Below are positions 13,141-24,993 of a stretch of DNA of 64,000 nucleotides, one piece after another (positions within the stretch are counted from its first letter, which is position 1; the number at the start of each line of letters is the position of its first letter). A program made the position numbers and the translations under genes. The stretch spans positions 466,994 through 530,993 of the forward strand of contig NW_006498469.1 in the NCBI RefSeq assembly GCF_000471905.2, written 5' to 3'. Under the pieces are notes generated by a model. The model was not told where the DNA came from and searched no databases. It saw nothing but the letters and a program-made list of their open reading frames with translations. The DNA comes from Amborella trichopoda (Eukaryota > Streptophyta > Magnoliopsida > Amborellales > Amborellaceae).

Positions 13141-14911
13141 TTATTCTGTGTTCTTGTTCTGGTTCTTATTCTTATTTTTGTTGTTGTTATTGTTATTATT
13201 ATTGTTATTGTGCTGGTATAGTTCTTATTGTTGGTGTTGCTGTTGTTCTTATTCTTGTTGTTATTTTTGTTGTAGTTTATATTGTTGTTGTTGTTGTTAT
13301 TTTTGTTGATCTTTTTCTTCTTCTTCTTGTTCTTGTTTTTGCAGTTCTTGTTCTATTATTGTTTTCGTTGTTTTTGTTCTTGTTATTCTTGTTGTCGTTG
13401 TTTTTGCTTTTATTATTATTATTGTTCTTGTTATTGTTCTTGTTCTTGTTCTTCTTGTTGCTGTTGTTGTTGCTTTTCTTGTTCTTATAATTATTCTCGT
13501 TGTTTTTGTTTTTGTTCTTGTTCTTATTGTTGTTGTTGTTGTTCTTAATCTTGTTGTTCTTAGTGTTGTTGTTCTTTTTTTTTTTCTTTTTCTTGTTCTT
13601 GTTTTCGTTTTTGTTGTTGTTGTTGTTATTCATTTTCTTATTCTTGTTCTTGTTGTTATTTTATGATTGTTGTTCTTGTTCTTGTCTTTCTTGTTCTTGT
13701 TATTCTTATTCTGGTATTTGTTCTTATTCTTGTTCATGTTATTGTTGTTTTTGTCCTTATTCTTTTCTTCTTTATGTTGTTTTTGTGTTGTTGTATTTTT
13801 GTTCTTGTTCTTGTTGTTGTTCTTGTTTTTATTATTGTTCTTGTTCTTGTTGTGGTTGTTGATGTTCTTGTTCTTATTCCGGTTTATATTCATATTTTTT
13901 TATTATTCTTCTTATTTTTGTTGTTGTTATTATTCTTGTTCTCGTACTTGTTCTTATTCTTTTTATTATTCTTCTTTTTTTGTTGTTGTTGTTGTTCTTG
14001 TACTTCTACTTGTTATTGTTATTATTCTTGTTCTAGTTCTTGTACTTCTGCTTGTTGTTCTTATTCTTGTTCTTGTTCTTTTTCTTATTCTTATTGTTGT
14101 TGTTCTTGTACTTGTTTTTTTCTTCATGTTCTTGTTCTTGTACTAGTTTTTTTTTTTTCTTGTTCTTATTCTTATTCTTGTTTTAGTTCTTGTTCTAGTT
14201 ATTGTTATTGTTCTTGTTCTTCTTGTTGTTGTTGTTTTTTGTTCTTGTTTTTGTTGTTCTCTTTCTTGTACTTGTCCTTCGTGTTGTTCTTGTTTTTTTT
14301 TTCTTGGTCGTATTCTTGTTTTTTATTATTGTTGTTCTTGTTCTTGTTATCATTGTTGTGCTGTTCTTGTTCTTGTTATCATTGTTGTTGTCGTTGTTGT
14401 TGTTTTTTGTTATCATTGTTGTTCTTATCGTTGTTTTTGCTCTGGTTGTTTTTGTCGTTGTTTTTGTTTTTATCCTTGTTGTTATTGTTCATGTTGTTGT
14501 TCTTGTTATTATTCTTATTCTTGTTTTTGTTGTTTTTGTTCTTGCTCTTGTTCTTATTATTGTTCTTTTTGTCCTTGTCCTTGTCCTTGTCATTGTTCTT
14601 ATTCTTGTTGTTCTTGTTCGTGTTTTTGTTCTTGTTGCTCTTGTTATTCTAATTGTTGTTATTGTTCTTCTTTTTGCTCTTGTTGTTCTTGTTATTGTTC
14701 TTCTTGTTGTTCACTTTCTTGTTCTTGTTCTTATTCTTATTCTTATTTTAGTTCTTGTTGTTGTTGTTGTTGTTGTTATTGTTATTCTTGTGTTCTTGTT
14801 CTTGTTCTTATTCTTATTTTTTTTATTATTCTTGTTATTGGTCTTCTTGTTGTTCTCTTTCTTATTCTTGTTCTTGTTCTTATTCTTATTTTTGTTGTTA
14901 TTATTGTTATT
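13141..14911. repeat. Higher-order repeat copy, B and C deleted
   Basis: A variant E landmark lies near 13211, A is at 13889, and D follows at 14306, only 417 bp later. The A to D distance is normally about 3.8-4.0 kb. The joint falls near 13975-13990, where sequence typical of just after A gives way to the TTGTACTTCTACTTG motif that precedes D in intact copies. This is a large internal deletion, or unequal exchange, within the unit. Confidence 0.7.
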
Positions 14912-16480
14912 GTGTTTGTTATAGTTCTTATTGTTGGTGTTGGTGCTGCTGTTGTTCTTATTCTTGGTGTTATTTTTGTTGTAGTTTATGTTGTTATTGT
15001 TGTTGTTATTGTTATTTTTATTGATCTTTTTCTTCTTCTTCTTGTTCTTGTTGTTGCAATTCTTGTTCTATTATTGTTTTCATTGTTTTTGTTCTTGTTG
15101 TCGTTGTTTTTGTTTTTATTATTATTTTTGTTCTTGTTATTGTTCTTGTTCTTGTTCTTGTTCTTCTTGTTGTTGTTGTTGCTTTTCTAGTTCTTATAGT
15201 TACTCTCGGTTTTCTGTTTTTGTTCTTGTTCTTATTGTTGTTCTTTTTCTTTTTTTTTTCTTGTTCTTGCTGTCGTTCTTGTTGTTATTGTTGTTGTTGT
15301 TATTCATTTTCTTGTTCTTGTTCTTGTTGTTATTTTTATGATTGTTGTTCTTGTTCTTGTTATTCTTGTTCTAGTATTTGTTCTTATTCTTGTTCATGTT
15401 ATTGTTGTTTTTGTCCTTATTCTTTTCTTCTTTATGTTGTTTTTGTGTTGTTGTATTTTTATTTTTGTTCTTGTTGTTGTTCTTGTTGTTGTTCTTGTTT
15501 TTATTATTGTTCTTGTTCTTGTTGTTATTCTTGTTGTGGTTGTTGATGTTCTTGTTCTTATTCTGGTTTTATTCATCTTTTTTATTATTCTTCTTATTTT
15601 TGTTGTTGTTATTATTCTTGTTGTCGTACTTGTTCTTGTTCTTTTTATTGTTCTTCTTGTTTTTGTTTTTGTTATTGTGTTCTTGTTCTTGTTGTTGTAC
15701 TTATTCTTGTTCTTCTTGATCTTGTTCTTCTTGTTCTTGTTGCTGTTCTTTTTCTTGTACTAGTTCTTGTTGTTGTTCTTGTTCTTGTTTTTATTCTTAT
15801 TCTTGCTCTTGCTCTTGTTCTTGTTCTTGTTGTTACTATTCTTGTTTTTTTTCTTGTTAATATTCTTATTATCATTCTTTTTTTCTCCTTCTTGTTCTTG
15901 TTGTTCTTGTTCTTATTCGAGTTCTTGTACTTGTTCATGTTCTAATTCTTTTTCTTGTTCTTATTGTTCTTGTTCTTATTCGAGTTCTTGTACTTGTTCA
16001 TGTTCTTATTCTTTTTCTTGTTCTTATTGTTGTTATTTCTTACTGTTGTTCTTGTACTTGTCCTTATTGTTTTTCTTGTTCTTATTCTTGTTCTTTTTTT
16101 TTGTTCTTCTTCTTGTTTTTGTTCTTATTCTTGTTCATGTTCGTGTTGTTGTTTTTGTTGTTGTTGTTATTGTTCATGTTCATGTTTTTATTCTTGATGT
16201 TCTTTTTCTTGTTCTTGTTGTTCTTGTTCTTATTGTTGTTATTGTTCTTGTTTTTCTTAATGTTTTTCATGTTGTTGTGTTGTTTTTGTTCTTCTCATGT
16301 TGTTTTTTCTGGTTCTTGTTATTGATGTTCTTGTTGTTGTCCTTATTCTAGTTCATATTGTTGTTGTTATTTTTATTATTCTTGCTCTTGTTGTTCTAGT
16401 TCTTGTTATTGTTCTTATTCTTGTTGTTGTCTTGTTCTTATTTTTATTCTTTTTATTGTTATTGTTTTTATTCTTGTTGT
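14912..16480. repeat. Higher-order repeat copy, truncated after A
   Basis: E is at 14912 and a variant A (TTCATC) at 15572. The sequence then passes through the normal post-A segment to the stretch that precedes B (about 16290-16470). Before B it switches back to E-type sequence. B, C and D are missing from this copy. Confidence 0.65.
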
Positions 16481-17856
16481 CGTTGTTTTTGTTTTTATTA
16501 TTATTATTGTTCTTATTATTGTTCTTGTTCTTGCTCTTCTTGTTGATGTTGTTGTTGCTTTTCTTGTTCTTATAGTTATTCTCGTTGTTTTTATTTTTGT
16601 TCTTGTTCTTATTGTTGTTGTTGTTGTTCTTAATCTTGTTGTTCTTGGTGTTGTTGTTCTTTTTCTTTTTCTTTTTCTTTTTCTTGTTGTCGTTCTTGTT
16701 GCTGTTGTTGTTATTGTTATTGTTATTCATTTTCTTATTCTTGTTCTTGTTGTTATTTTTATGATTGTTGTTCTTGTTCTTGTTCTTGTCTTTCTTGTTC
16801 TTGTTATTCTTGTTATGGTATTTGTTCTTATTCTTGTTCATGTTATTGTTGTTTTTGTCCTTATTCTTTTCTTCTTTATGTTGTTTTTGTGTTGTTGTAT
16901 TTTTGTTCTTGTTCTTGTTGTTGTTCTTCTTTTTATTATTGTTCTTGTTCTTGTTGTGGTTGTTGATGTTCTTGTTCTTATTCTGGTTTTTGTTCATATT
17001 TTTTTATTATTCTTTTATTTATTTATTTATTATTATTCTTGTTCTCATACTTGTTCTTGTTTTTTTTATTGTTCTTCTTGTTTTTGTTTTAATTATTGTG
17101 TTCTTGTTCTTGTTCTTGTACTTATTCTTGTTCTTCTTGATCTTGTTCTTGTTGTTGTTCTTTTTCTTGTATTAGTTCTTGTTGTTGTTGTTGTTGTTGT
17201 TGTTCTTGTTTTTATTCTTATTCTTGTTCTTGCTCTTGTTCTTGTTCTTGTTGTTATTATTCTTGTTCTTTTTCTTGTTAATGTTCTTGTTATTATTCTT
17301 TTTTTTCTCCTTCTTGTTCTTGTTGTTCTTGTTCTTATTCGAGTTCTTGTACTTATTCTTGTTCTAATTCTTTTTCTTATTTTTTTTGTTGTTATTTCTT
17401 TTTATTGTTCTTGTACTTGTCCTTGTTGTTTTTCTTGTTCTTATTCTTGTTCTTTTTTTTGTTCTTCTTCTTGTTTTTATTCTTATTCTTGTTCATGTTC
17501 ATGTTGTTGTTTTTGTTGTTGTTGTTATTGTTCATGTTCATGTTTTTATTCTTGATGTTCTTGTTATTATTCTTTTTCTTGTTCTTTTTCTTGTTCTTTT
17601 TCTTGTTCTTTTTCTTGTTCTTTTTCTTGTTATTGTTCTTATTGTTGTTCTTCTTGTTGTTATTGTTGTTCTTGTTCTTGTTCTTATTCTTATTGTTCTT
17701 GTTTTTGTTGTGGTCCTGTTGTTATTGTTGTTGTCCTTGTTGTTCTTGTTGTTGTTCTTATTCTAGTTTTAGTTCTAGTTCTTGTTGTTCTTTTTTTTGT
17801 TTTTCTTGTAGTTGTTGTTGTTCTTATTGTTGTCATTGTTGTTCTTATTGTTCTTT

Positions 17857-17940
17857 ATGTTCATGCTCATGTTCATGTTCATGTTCATGTTCATGTTCAT
17901 GTTCTTGTTCATGTTCATATTCATGTTCATGTTCATGTTC
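17857..17940. repeat. (TTCATG)n block, longest of the CATG landmarks
   Basis: A run of TTCATG hexamers with scattered TTCTTG and TTCATA. Equivalent shorter blocks lie at 1634-1704, 7088-7122, 12781-12822, 23735-23765, 28273-28296, 35320-35343 and about 44552-44611. In copies with an intact A landmark they start 808-959 bp after A. The hexamer number varies between copies, so this is a variable-number block inside the higher-order unit. Confidence 0.9.
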
Positions 17941-18619
17941 TTGTTTTTTTCTTTTTGTTATTCTTGTAGTTATTGTAGTTGTTGTTATTGTTGTTGTTCT
18001 TATTGTTGTCGTTATTATTGTTGCTCTTATTCTTGTTTTGTCTTATTTTGTTGTTGTTGTTGTTCTTCTAGTTATAGTTGTTCTTATTGTTATTGGTGTT
18101 CTTGTTTTTTTTAATGTTGTTCATGTTGTTGTGTTGTTTTTGTTCTTCTCATGTTGTTTTTCCTGGTTCTTGTTATTGATGTTCTTGTTGTTGTTCTTAT
18201 TCTAGTTCATATTGTTGTTGTTATTTTTATTGTTCTTGCTCTTGTTGTTCTAGTTCTTGTTATTGTTCTTATTCTTGTTGTTGTTCTTATTGTTGTCTTG
18301 TTCTTGTTTTTATTCTTTTTATTGTTATTGTTTTTATTCTTGTTCATGTTGTTATTGTTATTGTTCTTGTTCATGTTGTTGTTGTTTTTGTTGTTAAGGG
18401 TGTTCTTGTTCTTTTTGTTCTTATTATTGTTGTTGTTCTTATTTTTGTTAGTGGTCTTGTTCTTTTTTTCTTATTGTTTTTGTTCATGTTCTTATACTTG
18501 TTCTTGGTTGTTCTTGTTCTAGTTCATGTTCTTCTTCTTGTTGTTGTTGTTCTTATTCTTGTTTTTGTTTTTATTTTGGATCTTGTTCTTGTTCTTGTTT
18601 TTGTTCTTGTTCTTGTTCT

Positions 18620-18895
18620 TGTTCATGTTGTTGTTCTTGTTTTTGTTGCGTATTCTTGTTATTTTTTCTTGTTCTTGTTGTTGTTATTTTTTTTTTTTGT
18701 TCTTGTTTTTTTGTTGTTGTTCTTATTATTCTTTGTTCTTTTTTTTTTCTTTTTATTTTTCTTATTCTTATTCTTCTTTTTGTTGTTGTTCTTGTTTTTG
18801 TTGTGTATTCTTGTTATTTTTTCTTGTTCTTGTTGTTGTTATTTTTTTTTTTTTTGTTCTTATTATTCTTTGTTCTTTTTTTTTCTTGTTATTTT
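18620..18895. repeat. 155-bp local tandem duplication
   Basis: The segment containing TATTCTTGTTATTTTTTC (18651) recurs 155 bp later (18806), including the preceding GTTGTTCTTGTTTTTG. The two copies differ at GTTGCG versus GTTGTG and in T-run length. 155 is not a multiple of three, so the duplication shifts the TTN phase. Confidence 0.75.
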
Positions 18896-19989
18896 TCTTA
18901 TTCTTGTTCTTCTTTTTGTTGTTGTTCTTTTTCTTGTTCTTGTTACTGTTGTTGTTCTTGTTATTGTTGTTGTTGTTGTTGTATTTGTTCTTGTTATCAT
19001 TGTTGTTTTTTTTGTTCTTGTTTTCTGTGTTTCTTATTGTTGTTCTTATTATTATTGTTTTTGTTGTGGTGGTTGTTGTTGTTGTTGTTATTATTATTAT
19101 TGTTGTTATCCTTTCTTTTTCTTGTTGTTCTTGTTGTGGTTGTTGCTCTTTTTTGCTCTTGTTCTTGTTCTTGTTCTTGTTGTTGTTGTTGTTGTTTTTG
19201 TTTACTTTCTTATTCTTGTTGTTGTTGGTGTGCTTTTTCTTATTCTTGTTGTAGTTCTTGTTCTTATTCTTGTTTTTGTTATTGTTTATTATTGTTCTTG
19301 TTGTTGTTCTTATTCTTCTTGTTGTTGTTGTTGGTTTTTTTGTTTTAATAGTTGTTGTTATTCTGGTTCTTTATCTTGTTGTTCTTCGTGTTGTTTTTCT
19401 TGTTCTTGTTGTCGTTCTTCTTCTTCTTGATACTATTGTTGTTATTCTTTTGCTTCTTCTTGTTCTTGTTATTTTTTTGTTGTTGTTATTGTTGTTGTTA
19501 ATGTTCTTATTCTTGTCATTCTTGTTCTTGTTGTTCTTGTTATTTTTGTTCTTGTACTTGTTCTTGTTCTTGTTTATACTGTTTTTGTTATTGTTCTTTT
19601 CATCTTTATGTTGTTTTTGTGTTGTTGTTATTGCGTTCTTCTTCTTCTTCTTTTTCTTCTTGTTGTTGTTCTTCTTGTTGTTATCCTTATTGTTCTTGTT
19701 CTTGTTCTTATTAATGTTCTTGTTCTTATTGTGGTTGTTGATGTTCTTGTTTTTTTTTTTTATTATCCTTCTTGTTTTTGTTATTATTGTTATTGTTCTT
19801 ATTCTTCTTGTTATTGTACTAATTGTTGTTGTTCTTTTTTTTTGTACTAGTTGTTATTGTTGTTGTTGTTGTTATTGTTCTTGTTCTTGTTCTTATTTTT
19901 GTTCTTGTTCTTGTTTTAGTTCTTGTTCTTGTTGTTATTATTCTTGTTCTTGTTTTTGTTCTTGTTTTTATTTTTGTTCTTATTCTTGT

Positions 19990-20115
19990 TTTAGTTATTA
20001 TTCTTGTTATTGTTCTTATTCTTATTCTTTTTTTCTATATGTTATTGTTGTTGTTGTTCTTGTTATTGTTCTTATTCTTATTCTTTTTTTCTATATGTTA
20101 TTGTTGTTGTTGTTC
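19990..20115. repeat. 56-bp tandem duplication of landmark C
   Basis: The CTATATG landmark occurs twice, at 20035 and 20091, with the surrounding TTATTGTTCTTATTCTTATT repeated. The period is 56 bp, which changes the TTN phase. It is specific to this higher-order copy. Confidence 0.9.
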
Positions 20116-21814
20116 TAGTTCTTGTTTTTGTACTTGTCCTTGTTTTTTTTTATCTTATTCTTGTTCTTGTTCATATTGTTATTCTTCATGTTCATGTTCT
20201 TATTCTTGATGTTATTGTTCTTGTTCTCGTTAATCTTGTTATTGTTCTTGTTCTTAATCTTGTTAATCTTGTTATTGTTCTTGTTCTTGTTCTTGTTCCT
20301 GTTCCTGTTCTTATTCTTGTTCTTGTTATTGTTATTGTTCTTGTTATTGTTCTTGTTATTGTCCTTGTTCTTATTTTTGTTGTTGTTATTATTTTTGTTG
20401 CTGTTGTTGTTTTTGTTGTGGTTATTCTTGTTATTCTCTTTCTTTTCTTTTTCTTATTGTTGTTCTTGTTCTTGTTATTCTTGTTCTTATTGTTCTTATT
20501 CTTTATTGTTCTTCATATTGTTAATGTTGTTGTTGTTATTATTTTTTATTTTATTATTGTTCTTGTTCTTGTTGTTCTTGTTTTTGTTCTTATGCTTGTT
20601 TTTATTGTTCTTCTTCTTGTTGTTTTTCTTTTTGTTATTGTTGTTGTTCTTGTACTTCTACTTGTTGTTATTGTTTTTGTTCTTGTTCTAGTTCTTGTAC
20701 TTCTACTTGTTGTTCTTGTTCTTGTTCTTGTTCTTGTTCTTTTTCTTGTTCTTTTTCTTGTTCTTATTGTTGTTGTTCTTGTGCTTGTTTTTGTTCTTCC
20801 TGTTCTTGTTCTTGTACTAGTTTTTGTTCTTGTTTTGGTTCTTGTTCTAGTTATTGTTATTGCTCTTGTTCTTGTTCTTGTTCTTGTTCTTCTTCTTGTT
20901 GTTGTTTTTTGTTCTTGTTTTTGTTGTTCTCTTTCTTGTACTTGTCCTTCTTGTTCTTTTTTCTTGGTCGTATTCTTCTTTTTATCATTGTTGTTCTTAT
21001 TCTTGTTCTTGATATCATTGTTGTGCTTATCATTGTTCTTGTTCTTATTATCATTGTTGTTCTTATCGTTGTTCTTGCTTTTTATCATTGTTGTTCTTTT
21101 TCTTGTTCTTGTTATCATTGTTGTGCTTATCATTGTTCATGTTCTTTTTATCATTGTTGTTCTTATCGTTGTTCTTATTTTTTGTTATCATTGTTGTTCT
21201 TATTTTTTGTTATCATTGTTGTTCTTATCGTTGTTTTTGCTCTTGTTGTTCTTGTTCCTGTTCTTGTTCTTGTTATTATTCTTATTTTTGTTCTTATTCA
21301 TGTTCTTATTATTCTTTTTCTTGTTCTTGTTCTTCTTTTTGTTTCTTGCTCTTGTTGTTTTTGTTGTTCTTATTGTCGTTGTTCTTGTTTTTGTTTTTAT
21401 CCTTGTTGTTGTTGTTCATGTTGTTGTTCTTGTTATTATTCTTGTTTTTGTTCTTATTCTTGTTCTTATTGTTCTTTTCTTACTATTGTTCTTGTTCTTT
21501 TTCTTATTCTTGTTCTTGTTCTTCTTCTTGTTCTTCTTCTTGTTTCTTGCTCTTGTTGTTTTTGTTGTTCTTATTATTGTTGTTCTATTTTTTTTTTTTA
21601 TCCCTGTTGTTGTTGTTGTTGTTGTTATTATTGTTCTTGTTATTATTCTAATTCTTGTTTTTGTTGTTTTAGTTCTTGTTCTTGTTCTTGTTCTTGTTCT
21701 TGTTCTTGTTCTTATTCTTGTTCTTATTATTGTTCTTTTTGTCCTTGTCCTTGTCATTGTTCTTATTCTTGTTGTTCTTGTTCTTGTTCTTGTTCTTGTT
21801 TTTGTTGTTGCTGT

Positions 21815-21990
21815 TCTTGTTATTCTAATTGTTGTTATTGTTCTTCTTTTCATTCTTGCTTTTGTTCTTGTTGTTCTTGTTGTTCTTGTTATTCTAATTG
21901 TTGTTATTGTTCTTCTTTTTTTTCTTGTTTTTGTTCTTGTTGTTCTTGTTATTCTAATTGTTGTTATTGTTCTTCTTTTTATTCTTGTTG
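21815..21990. repeat. Three tandem copies of a TTCTAATTG-containing unit
   Basis: The CTAATT core occurs at 21825, 21894 and 21954 (periods 69 and 60 bp). Each is followed by GTTGTTATTGTTCTTCTTTT. Most other higher-order copies have one such core between D and E (for example 5219 and 10914). Confidence 0.85.
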
Positions 21991-22074
21991 TTGTTCTTGT
22001 TCTTATTATTGTTCTTCTTCTTGTTCTCTTTCTTGTTCTTGTTCTTATTCTTGTTCTTATTCTTATTTTAGTTC

Positions 22075-22106
<32 letters not shown>

Positions 22107-22174
22107 ATTCTTGTGTTCTTGTTCTTGTTCTTGTTCTTGTTTTTGTTGTTATTATTGTTATTATTATTGTTATT

Positions 22175-24945
22175 GTATTTGTTATATTGGTGTTGATGTT
22201 GTTCTTATTCTTGTTGTTATTTTTATTGTAGTTTATGTTTTTATTGTTGTTGTTGTTGTTGATCTTTTTCTTCTTCTTCTTCTTCTTGTTCTTGTTGTTG
22301 TAGTTCTTGTTCTATTCTTGTTTTCCTTGTTTTTGTTCTTGTTGTTCTTATTGTCGTTGTTTTTGTTTTTATTATTATTTTTATTCTAGTTATTGTTTTT
22401 TTTCTGATTCTTCTTGTTGCTGTTGTTGTTGCTTTTCTTGTTCTTATAATTATTCTCGTTGTTTTTGTTTTTGTTCTTGTTCTTATTGTTGTGGTTGTTG
22501 TTCTTAATCTTGTTGTTCTTGTTCTTATTGTTGTGGTTGTTGTTCTTAATCTTGTTGTTCTTGGTGTTGTTGTTCTTTTTCTTTTTCTTTTTCTTGTTCT
22601 TGTTGTCATTTTTGTTGTTGTTGTTGTTGTTGTTATTGCTGTTGTTATTCATTTTCTTATTCTTGTTCTTGTTGTTATTTTTATGATTGTTGTTCTTGTT
22701 CTTGTTCTTGTCTTTCTTGTTCTTGTTATTTTTGTTCTGGTATTTGTTCTTATTCTTGTTCATGTTATTGTTGTTTTTGTCCTTATTCTTTTCTTCTTCA
22801 TGTTGTTTTTATGTTGTTGTATTTTTGTTCTTGTTCTTGTTGTTGCTCTTGTTGTTGTTCTTGTTTTTATTATTGTTCTTGTTCTTGTTGTGGTTGTTGA
22901 TGTTCTTGTTCTTATTCTTGTTTTTATTCATATTTTTTTATTATTCTTCTTTTTTTTTTTTGTTATTATTCTGGTTCTCGTACTTGTTCTTGTTCTTTTT
23001 ATTGTTCTTCTTGTTTTTGTTTTTGTTATTGTGTTCTTGATCTTATTCTTGTTGTTGTACTTATTCTTATTCTTCTTGATCTTGTTCTTCTTGTTCTTGT
23101 TGTTGTTCTTTTTCTTGTACTCGTTCTAGTTGTTGTTCTTGTTCTTGTTCTTGTTTTTATTCTTATTCTTGTTCTTGTTCTTGTTCTTGTTCTTGTTGTT
23201 ATTATTCTTGTTCCTTTTCTTGTTAATGTTCTTGTTATTTTTCTTTTTTTCTGCTTCTTGTTTTTGTTGTTCTTGTTCTTATTCGAGTTCTTGTACTTGT
23301 TCTTGTTCTTGTTCTTATTGTTTTTCTTGTTCTTATTGTTGTTATTTTTTACTGTTGTTCTTGTACCTGTCCTTGTTGTTTTTCTTATTCTTTTTCTTGT
23401 TTTGGTTCTTATTCTTGTTCATGTTCATGTTGTTTTTTTTTTTGTTGTTGTTATTGTTCATGTTCATGTTCATGTTTTTATTCTTGATGTTCTTGTTCTT
23501 GTTATTGTTCTTTTTTTTGTTCTTGTTCTTGTTCTTATTGTTGTTCTTCTTGTTGTTATTGTTGTTCTTATTCTTATTCTTATTGTTCTTGTTATTGTTG
23601 TTGTCCTTATTGTTCTTGTTGTTCATGTGGTTGTTCTTATTCTAGTTTTAGTTCTATTAATTGTTGTTATTTTTGTTGTTCTTCTTGTAGTTGTTGTTGT
23701 TCTTATTATTGTCATTGTTGTTCTTGTTGTTCTTTATGTTCATGTTCTTGTTCATGTTCATGTTGTTGTTTTTGTTCTTTTTGTTGTTCTTGTAGTTATT
23801 GTAGTTGTTGTTATTGTTGTTGTTCTTATTGTTGTCGTTGTTATTGTTATTCTTGTTCTTGTTTTGTCTTATTTTGTTGTTGTTGTTGTTCTTCTAGTTA
23901 TAGTTGTTCTTATTGTTATTGTTGTTCTTATTCTTGTTGTTCTTGTTCTTCTTAATGTTGTTCATGTTGTTGTGTTGTTTTTGTTCTTCTCATGTTGTTT
24001 TCTTTTGTTCTTGCTATTGATGTTCTTGTTGTTGTTCTTATTCTAGTTCATATTGTTGTTATTTTTATTGTTCTTGCTCTTGTTGTTCTAGTTCTTGTTA
24101 TTGTTCTTATTCTTGTTGTTTTTCTTGTTGTTGTCTTGTTCTTGTTTTTATTCTTTTTATTGTTATTATTTTTATTCTTGTTATTATTCTTGTTCATATT
24201 GTTATTGTTCTTGTTCATGTTGTTGTTATTTTTGTTGTTAAGGGTGTTCTTGTTCTTTCTGTTCTTATTGTTGTTGTTGTTCTTATTATTGTTGGTGGTC
24301 TTGTTCTTTTTTCTTATTGTCGTTGTTGTCGTTTTTGTTGTTGTTGTTGTTTTTGTTTATGTTCTTGTACTTGTTCTTGGTTGTTCTTGTTCTAGTTCAT
24401 GTTCTTGTTGTTGTTGTTGTTCTTATTCTTGTTTTTGTTTTTATTTTGGGTCTTGTTCTTGTTCTTGTTCTTGATCATGTTGTTGTTCTTGTTTTTGTTG
24501 TGTATTCTTGTTATTTTTTCTTGTTCTTGTTGTTGTTATTTGTTTCTTTTTTCTTGTTTTTTTGTTATTGTTCTTTGTTCTTTTTCTTTTTCATGTTATT
24601 TTTCTTATTCTTGTTCTTGTTTTTCTTCTTGTTCTTGTTTTTCTTCTTGTTCTTGTTCTTCTTTTTGTTGTTGTTCTTGTTGTTCTTTTTCTTTTTCTTG
24701 TTACTGTTGTTGTTCTTGTTATTGTTGTTGTATTTGTTCTTGTTATTGTTGTTGTTGTTGTATTTGTTCTAGTTGCCATTGTTGTTTTTTTTTGTTCTTG
24801 TTTTTTGTGTTTCTTATTGTTGTTCTTATTATTGTTGTTCTTATTGTGGTTGTTATTGTTGTAGTTGTTGTTATTGTTGTTGATATCCTTTCTTTTTCTT
24901 GTTGTTGTTCTTGTGGTTGTTGCTCTTCTTGTTCTTGTTCTTATT

Positions 24946-24993
<48 letters not shown>

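Larger units (their letters stand above)
16480..22174. repeat. Higher-order repeat copy (near complete)
   Basis: A 16993, B 18396, C 20035 and D 20966 follow in order, with A to B 1403 bp, B to C 1639 bp and C to D 931 bp, close to copies 1 and 2. E is reached again at 22175. Small internal tandem duplications lie at 18600-18900, at C, and at 21825-21990. Confidence 0.75.

Noticed and set aside
20004..22196. 730-codon open frame, plus strand, hydrophobic L/V/F-rich, looks like a membrane protein
   Set aside because: TTN register cannot make a plus-strand stop, so long frames are expected by construction. Composition is only L, F, V, I, C, S, Y, and other frames over the same DNA are equally open.
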